DNA of 64,000 nucleotides from Metabacillus_B sp050107715 (GCF_050107715.1 NZ_JBNILN010000014.1:1-64000), one strand, 5' to 3'; counted from the stretch's first letter, positions 25,609-33,092 are shown. Notes: generated from the sequence alone by a model not told the origin. Numbers and translations: made by a program.

Positions 25609-26772
25609 GTGCCTCAAGAGGTAATTGACAAAAATATGATTCATCCAAAAATTAAACACTTAAATGATAAACAAATTCAAAAATTGATAGAGAGATACTA
25701 CAAGGAAGAAAGAATACAGTCCCTTATTGATGAATACAAGATAGACATAAGACCAAACGGGCTCGTAACGTTATTCCCGCCTATCATTTCAGAAAAAGTC
25801 TGTCCTTACTGCATGTCACACCTAGTAGAAAAACGCCGTTCTAGAAGCACGACAAGATCGCAAGAATGTTTGGAGTGTGGGCATTATGAAGGGCAGGCTA
25901 CATGCATGTGCGATAATTGCTTCCAAATGCGAAAAAAAGAAATAGAAAACGAGAAGTGTATAAAATGCGAAAAAATAAAAGTGGCTTATGATCCTGAAAA
26001 GTTTAAAGCCATTACGGAGGAAAGTTTAACGAAAAAGCAACGTCTCTATCTGGCAAGTGTACTGAGGGCAGCGGTAAGCGAAGATTTTGGCTACATAAAT
26101 CCTCTCAATGAATTTGCCGAGGTTATTTCGCCGACTCCAACATTAGCAATAGAGATGGTTACGGAGTTATTAGATTACCATATCATTATTCCTTATAGTG
26201 GTTCGACTTTGACTGCGTATAAAGAATCAAATCTTTTACCGAATATTTACAATGCTTTTAGTGTTTACTATTTATTGAATGTTGAATCTCCCAAAGAAAA
26301 GGAACATCTTATCCACTGTTTGTTGAATCCTGAACCAGCCATTTTTATAGAGGATCAGGAGTTTCGGTATGTAACATGGAAACGCATTGCCCGTGAAGAA
26401 TGCATGCAATACTTAATTCACAGTCTAAAAAAAGTGGGTTTTGAATTTAATCCTGGCAAAAAAACGATTGCAGTTGTGAATGGGCTTCTTGATTACTTTT
26501 CAACATCCCAGATTTTCGGAATTATATTTCGGTCAATGGCTAACGGAACGAAATTATATCAGGAAAAAAAAATAGAAAAAGAAAACGCAGCGAATTTCGT
26601 CATCAATCAATGTCAAACATATGGAGAACGAGCCATAGCGGAAGGATGGGATCTCACCCGATACAGAAGGGATTTTGATCTTCCACAAACTAAAATCAGT
26701 GAAATTTTTTATGATCGTTTGTTACAAATTGGATCTTTGGGCTTTGATCAGGTACCTACAAAAGACATCTGA
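25609..26772 (+). CDS. Zinc-ribbon protein of unknown function
   Basis: 387 aa, GTG start with AAAGGAACGG upstream. Residues ~65-125 carry four Cys pairs: CPYC, CLEC, CMCDNC and CIKC, so one or two zinc ribbons are likely. The remaining ~260 residues are mainly helical with no motif I know. It is not adjacent to a recognisable partner; its neighbours are the toxin cluster and a transposase relic. DNA or RNA binding is plausible from the ribbons but not shown. Confidence 0.7.
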   Translation: MPQEVIDKNMIHPKIKHLNDKQIQKLIERYYKEERIQSLIDEYKIDIRPNGLVTLFPPIISEKVCPYCMSHLVEKRRSRSTTRSQECLECGHYEGQATCMCDNCFQMRKKEIENEKCIKCEKIKVAYDPEKFKAITEESLTKKQRLYLASVLRAAVSEDFGYINPLNEFAEVISPTPTLAIEMVTELLDYHIIIPYSGSTLTAYKESNLLPNIYNAFSVYYLLNVESPKEKEHLIHCLLNPEPAIFIEDQEFRYVTWKRIAREECMQYLIHSLKKVGFEFNPGKKTIAVVNGLLDYFSTSQIFGIIFRSMANGTKLYQEKKIEKENAANFVINQCQTYGERAIAEGWDLTRYRRDFDLPQTKISEIFYDRLLQIGSLGFDQVPTKDI

Positions 26773-26816
26773 AGCTAAAGAACTAAAAAAATTTCCTCAC
26801 TCTGGAGTTCTGCGTG

Positions 26817-26843
26817 AAAAGGCATTAAGGAAGGCCTTTTTTT
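26817..26843 (+). terminator. Terminator after the zinc-ribbon gene
   Basis: AAAAGGC / GCCTTTT stem with a 10-base loop and a run of Ts, 45 bases after the stop codon. Confidence 0.7.
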
Positions 26844-26906
26844 AAAAGGCTCTTTTCGCATAGGTTGTTGCTATTTTGCCCAGCTTATAGGAGGTGTAGA
26901 TTCATT

Positions 26907-27066
26907 GCTCAAAAGGCTGGAAAAGGTCTTGTTAAAGCAAAAGAAATTGATGCAGTTATCGGAAGCTATATTGACCCGTCTTCATTGTTATGCACAGATG
27001 CAGCCAAAGCAGATAGACCATATGCTCCTCAACGCTTGCCAAAATTCCATTACTGTCTCTTACGTA
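26907..27066 (+). pseudogene. Fragment of an IS1595-type (ISXO2-like) transposase
   Basis: Encodes KAGKGLVKAKEIDAVIG and then YIDPSSLLCTDAAK, typical of the DDE domain of ISXO2-like transposases; the Asp of LCTDAAK would be a catalytic residue. Only about 53 codons remain and both ends of the gene are missing. No terminal inverted repeats are visible nearby. Confidence 0.55.
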
Positions 27067-27068
27067 GG

Positions 27069-27106
27069 TATAAAAAACAGCCATTCCAATTAGAAACGGC
27101 TGTTGT
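27069..27106 (-). terminator. Terminator of the SDR gene
   Basis: On the minus strand ACAGCCGTTT ... AATGGCTGT forms a hairpin followed by TTTTTTAT, 11 bases after the SDR stop codon. Confidence 0.8.
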
Positions 27107-27116
27107 ATTTAATCTC

Positions 27117-27896
27117 TTATTTACCTAAAAATCCACCTTCTGATTTGATAATTTGACCAGTAATCCATTCAGAGTCATTACTAGCCAAAAAGCAAATTAG
27201 TTTTGCAGCATCTGAAGGAACACCTACTCTACCCATTGGGAATAGATTTGATAAATGAGCTTTAATATCTTCATCCATCCAACCCGTATCAGTAGGACCA
27301 GGGTTAACAGAATTCACTGTTATTCCAATAGGAGCTAAACCTACCGATAATGGCTCAGTAATGGCAATAATGGCTCCTTTAGTGGCAATGTAAGCTAAGT
27401 TGTTAGGGTCTGGTCCACCTGAAACTAAGTTAATAATCCTGCCACCTTTTTGTCCTGAGAAGGTTTTTTCATACCTTTTTGCAAATTCTGTGCTTAATAA
27501 GATAGTGCCATAATTATTCACCTGATAATGTTGGTGAAGAATGTCAGCATTTAAACTTTTAAAGTCTGATGGCGATTCGTAAGTTGCATTATTTACAAGA
27601 ATTGAGGGAGTCCCCATAGTTCTCTCTACTTCATTTAGTAGTTTCACTGAAGAGTCGGGTTCTGATAAATTCAATTCCATGTGGTAGCATCTAGTGCCTA
27701 TAATGGCTAGTTTATCAGCTAAAAGCTTTGGAAACTCTAGTTCAATTCCATTTCCTTCATTCTCATCGAAAGGACTCCAATGAGTAAAGAAAATATCTGC
27801 ACCAGCCTCTGCTAAAGACAAACAAACGGCTGCTCCAATTCCATTAGCTCGACTTGCTCCAGTCACAATCGCTATTTTACCTTTGAGATTTGTCAA
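27117..27896 (-). CDS. Short-chain dehydrogenase/reductase (SDR) family oxidoreductase
   Basis: 259 aa, TTG start with GGAGGG at good spacing. Classical SDR motifs: TGASRANGIG cofactor loop (~13-22), NNA (~95), an active-site Ser (LVSGG) and YIATK (Tyr/Lys of the YxxxK pair, ~168-172), and PGPTDTGWM after the substrate loop. The ANGIG form of the glycine loop with an inserted residue is slightly unusual. NAD(P)-dependent reduction of a small carbonyl substrate is expected; the substrate is unknown. It stands alone on the minus strand between a transposase relic and an orphan antitoxin. Confidence 0.88.
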   Translation of the reverse strand: MTNLKGKIAIVTGASRANGIGAAVCLSLAEAGADIFFTHWSPFDENEGNGIELEFPKLLADKLAIIGTRCYHMELNLSEPDSSVKLLNEVERTMGTPSILVNNATYESPSDFKSLNADILHQHYQVNNYGTILLSTEFAKRYEKTFSGQKGGRIINLVSGGPDPNNLAYIATKGAIIAITEPLSVGLAPIGITVNSVNPGPTDTGWMDEDIKAHLSNLFPMGRVGVPSDAAKLICFLASNDSEWITGQIIKSEGGFLGK

Positions 27897-28303
27897 TATA
27901 TACCCTCCAATAAGTAAAGTTAAATTAAGAGTAGATTATAGACATACTTTACTAATATTAGAGAGTTGCCATAAACAAATTCTCCTTCCTTACCTTTTAT
28001 TAAGGCTTAGTATTATTTCATCACTATTATATAAGACAAGGAATATAAATACTCTTTATTTAATCCAATTAGCAACAATGCTTACGAAAAGAGCCTTTTT
28101 ATAAAACGATGTAGCCAGAATAAATGAGCACGGTTTGTCAGAAATCATTCGGATTTAAGGTTGTGTATGATTTAGGAAAATGAAAAACATAACTTATATA
28201 AATTGCAGTTAGTGGAGGTGTAATAATGTCTGGTTCAAACGGAGATTTTCACACTAAAAATGAAATAAAAAAACTTTCACACAATCAAAAGAGGGTGAAA
28301 CAC
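27897..28303. other. Divergent intergenic region SDR / antitoxin
   Basis: AT-rich region holding the SDR promoter (minus) and that of the MazE-like gene (plus). An inverted repeat at 27913-27953 is listed separately. Otherwise I see nothing I can support. Confidence 0.4.
27913..27953. promoter_or_regulatory. Inverted repeat upstream of the SDR gene, possible operator
   Basis: AGTAAAGT (27913-27920) and ACTTTACT (27946-27953) are perfect 8-bp inverted copies with centres 33 bp apart, about three helical turns. A TATAAT (minus strand, 27935-27940) lies between them. This geometry would suit a dimeric repressor bound across the promoter (inference). Confidence 0.4.
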
Positions 28304-28543
28304 ATGACCACAGTCCAAAGTTGGGAAACTGGTTTAGGGGTTCGTATTCCTAGCCAATTCGCAAAAGACCTTTCCATACAAAACGGTTCTCAAATTGAAC
28401 TTGAACTCTTAGAACGCGGATTGATCATGCGCCCTACCATAAATAAACCAACGTTGGATGATTTGTTAGCACAAACGAAAGGAAAACCAAATCCACACTT
28501 AGATTATGACTTTGGACTTCCAAAGGGGAAGGAATTTAATTAA
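28304..28543 (+). CDS. MazE/AbrB-type antitoxin without a toxin partner
   Basis: 79 aa. The opening VQSWETGLGVRIPSQFAKDL is a SpoVT/AbrB swapped-hairpin DNA-binding domain of the MazE kind, followed by an acidic toxin-binding tail (DDLLAQTKGKPNPHLDYDFG). The ATG at 28304 has GAGGGTG 5 bases upstream and matches the family start; an upstream in-frame ATG at 28226 adds 26 atypical residues. No MazF/PemK frame follows: the next 300 bases are non-coding. It may be a relic, or may neutralise toxins encoded elsewhere. Confidence 0.8.
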   Translation: MTTVQSWETGLGVRIPSQFAKDLSIQNGSQIELELLERGLIMRPTINKPTLDDLLAQTKGKPNPHLDYDFGLPKGKEFN

Positions 28544-28858
28544 GTACACTCGGCATCTCAAGTCGCGACACAAAAAATTTAGAGGTGAAAAGTATCTATT
28601 GTATTGTTTTAACCTATAGGCATATAATCGGAAATCGGACTGTTTACAGTCAGACAGTCAACAAAAGATATGTAATAACAGCCCAAGTTAAATCACAGGT
28701 AGGAAGACGGGTATAGCAGGCACGAAACATCAGGAATACAGATCAGAATTACCATAATTGCTCATTTCGCACTTGTACTAACAGGAGCGATCTTTTATCA
28801 GGTCGCTTCTGTTTTTTAACTGTTTTTTAACACAATAGAACAGTCTCTGCAAAGGCAA
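28544..28858. other. Gene-free stretch after the antitoxin
   Basis: This is where a mazF-like toxin gene would be expected; no matching frame or fragment is visible. The stretch ends with the terminator at 28781-28817. Confidence 0.5.
28781..28817 (+). terminator. Intrinsic terminator
   Basis: 10-bp stem ACAGGAGCGA / TCGCTTCTGT (one G-T wobble) with a 12-base loop and six Ts. Confidence 0.85.
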
Positions 28859-29533
28859 TTAGGCCATTACCGGTGTCGTATGTGTGTAACGTACAGTGAA
28901 TAGCGGATCAATCTGATAATGGAACGTCGTAATCGCTCTATTTTGCTGTTGAAGTTGCTGGATTACCTCTGTGATCTCTTGGTTCGCTTCATCCGTCCCA
29001 TGAGTGTTGACCTGATCTATCGATGCGCCCGTAGGGGTCAACACGGCCAAATCAACTTTACTTCCATTTCCCATCACCGTTCCATCAAACGGCAGACGGA
29101 TTTGAAATTCAAATGTGTTCTGATCAGCTGGATGAACGTTATAAATCTTGTAATCATAATGAATCTCGTATACATGTTGACTCCCTACTTTCGCCAGCAA
29201 TTGAAGCGGGGTCTTTATAAGTGCTGAACGAAGTAGCAACCGGGCTATATCCTGAGAGGTCTCCAGTGTATTACCAGAGGTTGCAGCCTCTACCACGTTG
29301 TCTGTGCCTGTCATTAGTTCAGAAGCGAGATACGGCCTGAATTCAAGTCCTTCCGACTTAATTAGAGCCATATGTACGTCTGACAATGAGTTACCGTTCG
29401 GAACATAATAATCATCCACCAATGGTCCATCTGTCATAATCGTGGTAAACACCGTAACCATGTCATGATTCCCACCATTAAAACGAGAATGGTCACGTAC
29501 TAAAACTGTTGCTTGCTGAGAAATCAAATTCAC
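28859..29533 (-). CDS. Unknown protein, also present as a relic outside the island
   Basis: 224 aa. I do not recognise the family. It has no signal peptide, no long hydrophobic stretch and a Thr/Gln-rich composition; visible segments are HDMVTVFTTIMTDG, TSQDIARLLLRS and EITEVIQQLQQQN. The GTG at 29533 is preferred (AAGGAG 10 bases upstream); a GTG at 29545 overlaps that site. A fragment of the same C-terminus survives at 9140-9172, so the gene was part of at least two elements inserted at rpsI. That suggests it is a regular component of this island family rather than random cargo. Confidence 0.7.
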   Translation of the reverse strand: MNLISQQATVLVRDHSRFNGGNHDMVTVFTTIMTDGPLVDDYYVPNGNSLSDVHMALIKSEGLEFRPYLASELMTGTDNVVEAATSGNTLETSQDIARLLLRSALIKTPLQLLAKVGSQHVYEIHYDYKIYNVHPADQNTFEFQIRLPFDGTVMGNGSKVDLAVLTPTGASIDQVNTHGTDEANQEITEVIQQLQQQNRAITTFHYQIDPLFTVRYTHTTPVMA

Positions 29534-29657
29534 CAAACCAATCACTCCTTATTTGTTACGTGGTAAAAGGAGACTGAAAATATGCAAAATGGTTAACTTT
29601 ACCATATATAGCATAACTTATATGTAAAAAAAAGTAAACTGTTTAATAGATTGCAAT

Positions 29658-30020
29658 GTTCCTGGTTTGTTCCTTTTTAGGGTCAAAATGTTCCTTTTTA
29701 CCCCCGAAATGTTCCTTATTTGGACCAAAACAGGCCGGATTTCGAAGAAATGCGCAGCGAACCGGCCCGGTCTGGGCTGCCCGGAGTCACGCCAAAAAGG
29801 GTCAGATGCTACCATTTGTTCCTTTTTCACCCCGAATGTTCCTGCATTGCTCCTGGTTTTTCACGCCAAAAAGGAACGACTAAATCCTTATACATCAAGG
29901 GCTCAGAGAAACGTGTTCCTTTGTTCCTTCTTTTTTTAATCAAAGACTAGAAAAAATAAATATATATAGATGCATGTTACGCATATAAAGGTTTCCCGAA
30001 AAAACCAGGAACTAAGGAAC
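29658..30020. repeat. GTTCCT iteron-like repeat field
   Basis: GTTCCT, usually as (A)ATGTTCCTTTTT, occurs at 29658, 29669, 29690, 29711, 29818, 29838, 29915 and 29923. The inverted form AGGAAC occurs at 29872, 30007 and 30015. A very AT-rich tract (about 29945-29975, ATAAATATATATAG) lies between the last direct copies and the inverted ones. Clustered short repeats beside an AT-rich stretch resemble a replication origin or a cooperative protein-binding region. Confidence 0.55.
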
Positions 30021-30320
30021 ATATCTCGATTCTAAACCATTATTGGCCTTTTAGTTTCCGTTTAATCGGAGATACCCTATGACTTCTTGAGAGCTATTCA
30101 CCGCGTAAGTCCATAATTATTCAAGTGGTTTGCCCAATTGGTTTCTCAACTCGCTCGGCGTGAACCTCAATCTATATGATGTGACTCGTACATTTGTAAA
30201 ACTAATCGAACATTCCTCTAAAATTTGTCTACTGGTTAAAAGCAAAATAAAGAGCAGTGAAAATATCGTACACTGCTTTTTCTCTAGCATATAGGTTGTT
30301 CAAGCACTGTCACTTTTATT

Positions 30321-30378
30321 GGTAGTGAAACACCCACTTTTAGAGCTCGCATTTTTGGCAGCGAAACGCCCTCTTTTA
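30321..30378. repeat. Two 22-bp near-identical direct repeats
   Basis: GGYAGYGAAACRCCCWCTTTTA occurs at 30321-30342 and 30357-30378, 36 bp apart, with four differences. Function unknown. Confidence 0.5.
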
Positions 30379-30630
30379 AAAATCACCTTTTCGGTTTCAT
30401 AACAGGATAATTACATTCTCTTTAGATTATTATGATTTCCCTGCATTATTCAGTCAAGAGAAAAAACAAGTGTTAGTTAAAAAGAATTGCGCTCTGTAAG
30501 CATCTAAAACAACTGTAATGTATCTTTCCACTTCAATTCAAATTTAGTCTGTGAATATACCGTGCTCTTACGGATATACTTCGATCTTTCTCTCTGCACC
30601 GGGCCGCTGAATCAAAGCATTTTTGTTCAC

Positions 30631-30664
30631 AAAAAAAGCTGGGCTAAACCAACCCGGCTTTTTC
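30631..30664. terminator. Bidirectional terminator-like hairpin
   Basis: AAAGCTGGG / CCCGGCTTT stem (one wobble) flanked by an A-tract on the left and a T-tract on the right. It probably ends the excisionase transcript on the minus strand. Confidence 0.7.
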
Positions 30665-30723
30665 AGTATTTTTATTTACGGATATTGTTTATTTATGTTC
30701 CAGCCTTTTGTACGTAAGATACC

Positions 30724-30734
30724 GCCTGCCAGCG
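30724..30734 (+). repeat. GCCTGCCAGCG site near the excisionase gene
   Basis: Exact 11-bp copy of the core shared by 31713-31733 and, inverted, by 9517-9537. Confidence 0.55.
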
Positions 30735-30757
30735 ATTAATTTGTTTTAAATATAGTG

Positions 30758-31033
30758 TCACTTTTTATATTTACACATAAATTTTACTACATCCTCACGA
30801 TCTACCAGCACCTTTCCTTCCAGCTCGATAACCGGTAATCCAAGCTTCTCTAATTTTTGCAAATAACAGAATGAAATGCCTATAAATTCACAGCATTGCT
30901 TTTTGGTCATGAATCTCCTCACTCCGCTATCCCGTTTAGCAGCTTCAAATGCCTCTTGACTAAGTTCATAAAAAAATTCGAAATATTTACCTTTAAACTC
31001 TTCTGAGACCTCCAGAGGAATGAATCCATCCAT
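30758..31033 (-). CDS. Excisionase-like small DNA-binding protein
   Basis: 91 aa. The C-terminal half (RRFMTKKQCCEFIGISFCYLQ ... GLPVIELEGKVLVDREDVVKFM) is a winged-helix of the excisionase/MerR-like helix_turn_helix type. Opposite orientation to the repressor across a divergent operator region, and proximity to the integrase, fit a recombination directionality factor. A CTCACCTCC stretch (minus GGAGGTGAG) precedes the ATG. Confidence 0.78.
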   Translation of the reverse strand: MDGFIPLEVSEEFKGKYFEFFYELSQEAFEAAKRDSGVRRFMTKKQCCEFIGISFCYLQKLEKLGLPVIELEGKVLVDREDVVKFMCKYKK

Positions 31034-31065
31034 TCGTTTATCTCACCTCCCCCTATTATCTATCT

Positions 31066-31080
31066 TTACTTATTAAGTAA
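31066..31080. promoter_or_regulatory. Palindromic operator O1 in the repressor/excisionase divergent region
   Basis: TTACTTATTAAGTAA is a perfect 7+1+7 palindrome, 33 bp upstream of the excisionase ATG and well placed to block its promoter. A related 6+1+6 palindrome lies at 31145-31157. Confidence 0.6.
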
Positions 31081-31144
31081 TTTATTTGCTAACTTTATTA
31101 TACAATAAATACCATTTATATACAATACTTTAGTTAGAAATATA

Positions 31145-31157
31145 TTTACTTAGTAAA
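31145..31157. promoter_or_regulatory. Palindromic operator O2 upstream of the repressor gene
   Basis: TTTACTTAGTAAA is a perfect 6+1+6 palindrome sharing the TACTTA-core with O1. It lies 49 bp before the repressor ATG, suited to autoregulation by the XRE-family repressor. Confidence 0.6.
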
Positions 31158-31205
31158 TTAAATATGTGATAATAATTATATAAACTTAAAGGCGAGGTAA
31201 CCTTA

Positions 31206-31694
31206 ATGGACGCAAAAGAATTTGGCGCCAAACTTAAAGACATCCGGAAAGAGAAAAAACTAACACTGCTTGATTTAAAGGCGCGTACTGGCTACTCTGA
31301 TTCATATTTATCACAAATTGAGAATGGCTATAAAGATTTGCCTAAACCTCCACTGTTAAAAAAGATCGCTGAAGGATTAGATGTATCCTACATCTACCTG
31401 ATGAACTTAGCAGGTTATTCGGATTCATACGTAGGTGAAGACGACCTTTTTAAAGAAGAAAGATTCTTGAATAAAAGAAAAAACGTTAATGTGAAGCTCC
31501 CTTGCACTGAGGAATTGATATCACCAAATGGAGAGCAAAGTATTAGAGAATTATCAGACGACGAATTAAGAAGAAGATTATTTGACCTTAGCGATCTTCT
31601 AAATCTCAAGGTTGACTTGTATTATAAAAATGCTTATTTAACAGATGAGAAACGCAGAAAAGTTAAACTTATGCTTGAGTTAATCCTTGAATAA
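31206..31694 (+). CDS. XRE-family (cI/ImmR-like) repressor
   Basis: 162 aa. An N-terminal HTH_3 domain (FGAKLKDIRKEKKLTLLDLK, TGYSDSYLSQIENG, PPLLKKIAEGLDV) is followed by a charged linker and a helical C-terminus. No peptidase motif for self-cleavage is visible, so release from repression would need another factor. GGCGAGG lies before the ATG. It sits between the operators and the integrase gene and probably keeps the island silent. Confidence 0.85.
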   Translation: MDAKEFGAKLKDIRKEKKLTLLDLKARTGYSDSYLSQIENGYKDLPKPPLLKKIAEGLDVSYIYLMNLAGYSDSYVGEDDLFKEERFLNKRKNVNVKLPCTEELISPNGEQSIRELSDDELRRRLFDLSDLLNLKVDLYYKNAYLTDEKRRKVKLMLELILE

Positions 31695-31712
31695 AGCACC
31701 TTCCTTTTCCTG

Positions 31713-31733
31713 TATATAGCCTGCCAGCGTATT
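31713..31733 (+). repeat. GCCTGCCAGCG-containing site between repressor and integrase
   Basis: 21 bases identical, in inverted orientation, to 9517-9537 at the far end of the island; the core is GCCTGCCAGCG. Immediately upstream of the integrase gene, so it may serve both recombination and regulation. Confidence 0.7.
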
Positions 31734-31748
31734 GGAAAGGGACCTAAT

Positions 31749-32927
31749 ATGGCAAATATTAAAAAGTATACGAAGAAAGACGGTACAACCGCATATATGT
31801 TTAATGTGTATCTCGGCAAGGATCCGCTCACAGGTAAGAAAAAACGCACCACTCGGCGAGGATTCAAAACAAAAAAAGAAGCAAATATTGCGCTATCTAA
31901 ATTAATGGTGGAAGTTAATGAGCTCGGGCTCCGTCAAAATGATCGAGTGACCTTTAAGGAAGTTTTTGAGGAATGGTTTAAGCAGCATCAGAAGGAAGTA
32001 AAGCCAACTACGGCGTACGCAATGGAGAGTAAATTCAGCCGGAGAATTCTCCCACTCTTCGGTCCAATTAAAATGAAAGATATTTCCCGTTCGCAATGTC
32101 AAAAAGCCATTAATACATGGGCCGAGGAGCTTAAGACCTTCAACGATTACAAGATCCAAGCAAACCAGGTCTTTCGTTATGCTATGAAAATGGATATTAT
32201 AAAGCGCAACCCAATGGATTATGTCACGTTGCCTAAATTAAAGCATGAGTTGGAATATGATTCAGAACTTGAAGAGAGAAAGTATTACTACACACGAGAA
32301 GAGCTCAGGAACTTCCTGGAGGCGATTAAGGACGATGATATGTGTTATGCCATGTTTCGAGTTCTCGCCTTCACAGGGGCACGCAAGGGGGAGCTGTGTG
32401 CTCTGCATTGGTCCGACGTGGACTTTCATCACAAGAAAATCAGTTTGAAAAAGACACTTATTCACACTGGAGGCAAGAAGCAGCTTCAGACCTCGAAAAC
32501 AAAGGCCTCTCGGCGAGTTGTTCGAGTGGATGATGAAACCCTAGCGATTTTGAAAAAATGGCGCAGCAGGCAAATACAGCGCTACCTGACGTTACAACTT
32601 GCCGATTGCTTTGAATCTGATGAAAAACAGCCTGTCTTCACAATCTATAACCAATCAAAACATAAAATGGATTATTGCCGACTGGCATTTTTGAACGAAA
32701 AGCTTGAGAGTATTTATCAAAAAAATCCGGATCTGCCTCAAATAAATGTTCACGCATTCAGGCATACACATGCCAGTTTGCTATTTGCAGCCGGTGCTTC
32801 CATCAAAGATGTACAAGCCCAGCTAGGTCACACAGATATTAAAACCACAATGGATATTTACACTCACGTGACTGAGGAAGCGAAAGAAAAAACTGCGGAA
32901 ATGTTCCAGAAATATATGAAATTTTAG
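31749..32927 (+). CDS. int: Tyrosine-type site-specific integrase of the island
   Basis: 392 aa. It contains an AP2-like arm-binding N-terminus (YMFNVYLGKDPLTGKKKRTTRRG, ~18-40), a SAM-like core-binding domain (~60-160), and a C-terminal catalytic domain with Arg in FTGARKGELCAL, HAFRHTHASLL (His/Arg), LGHTDIKTTMDIYTHV (His, and Tyr at ~378). All catalytic residues of the Tn916/phage integrase family are present, so it should be active. GGAAAGGG precedes the ATG. It ends 95 bp from attR, reading toward it, as usual for integrases that use gene 3' ends as targets. Confidence 0.95.
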   Translation: MANIKKYTKKDGTTAYMFNVYLGKDPLTGKKKRTTRRGFKTKKEANIALSKLMVEVNELGLRQNDRVTFKEVFEEWFKQHQKEVKPTTAYAMESKFSRRILPLFGPIKMKDISRSQCQKAINTWAEELKTFNDYKIQANQVFRYAMKMDIIKRNPMDYVTLPKLKHELEYDSELEERKYYYTREELRNFLEAIKDDDMCYAMFRVLAFTGARKGELCALHWSDVDFHHKKISLKKTLIHTGGKKQLQTSKTKASRRVVRVDDETLAILKKWRSRQIQRYLTLQLADCFESDEKQPVFTIYNQSKHKMDYCRLAFLNEKLESIYQKNPDLPQINVHAFRHTHASLLFAAGASIKDVQAQLGHTDIKTTMDIYTHVTEEAKEKTAEMFQKYMKF

Positions 32928-32931
32928 CTCG

Positions 32932-32952
32932 GGGTATTCAAGGGGTATTCAA
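32932..32952. repeat. Tandem GGGGTATTCAA arm-type sites, right end
   Basis: Same 21-bp tandem as 9480-9500, starting 4 bases after the integrase stop codon. Confidence 0.7.
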
Positions 32953-32969
32953 TTCCATCTCCGGACATG

Positions 32970-33005
32970 AAAAAACCCTCCTCGCTCCACTGGAGCAAAG
33001 AGGGT
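32970..33005 (-). terminator. Terminator of rplM-rpsI
   Basis: On the minus strand ACCCTC / GAGGGT with inner GCTCC / GGAGC pairing is followed by TTTTTT, 22 bases after the rpsI stop. Confidence 0.9.
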
Positions 33006-33022
33006 AAACATTGATATACGGG

Positions 33023-33092
33023 GTATATTAACGTTTTGAGAACTGAGGTGCACGGCGTGCGCCTTTAAGTCCGTATTTTTTACGCTCTTTCA
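33023..33092. repeat. attR: right 70-bp direct repeat of the island
   Basis: Identical to 9309-9378. It is part of the intact rpsI gene, so integration restored a full-length S9 coding sequence on this side. Confidence 0.93.

Larger units (their letters stand above)
29534..30757. other. 1.2-kb gene-free region with repeats
   Basis: No supported gene. It holds the GTTCCT repeat field (29658-30020), a pair of 22-bp repeats (30321-30378), a terminator-like hairpin (30631-30664) and a GCCTGCCAGCG site (30724-30734). Short plus-strand frames at 29656-29950 are artefacts of the repeats. Confidence 0.5.
9309..33092 (+). mobile_element. Integrated genomic island at the 3' end of rpsI
   Basis: About 23.8 kb between perfect 70-bp repeats. 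It carries an integrase next to the right repeat, an excisionase-like gene, a phage-type repressor with operators, arm-type repeats near both ends, and cargo (PIN+CHAT pair, wapA toxin cluster, orphan antitoxin). It separates rpsI from ybaJ, which are adjacent in B. subtilis. There are no phage structural genes, no conjugation machinery and no obvious replication protein. It is therefore best described as an integrative, perhaps mobilisable island rather than a complete prophage or ICE. Confidence 0.9.

Noticed and set aside
29656..29950. Three overlapping plus-strand frames rich in Phe and Leu
   Set aside because: They are generated by the GTTCCTTTTT repeats and share no coding signal.
29658..30020. 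CRISPR array
   Set aside because: Repeat units are only about 6-12 bp, irregularly spaced, and occur in both orientations; no cas genes are present in the window.
9309..33092. Complete prophage or integrative conjugative element
   Set aside because: There is a phage-like control module but no structural, packaging, lysis, relaxase or type IV secretion genes.
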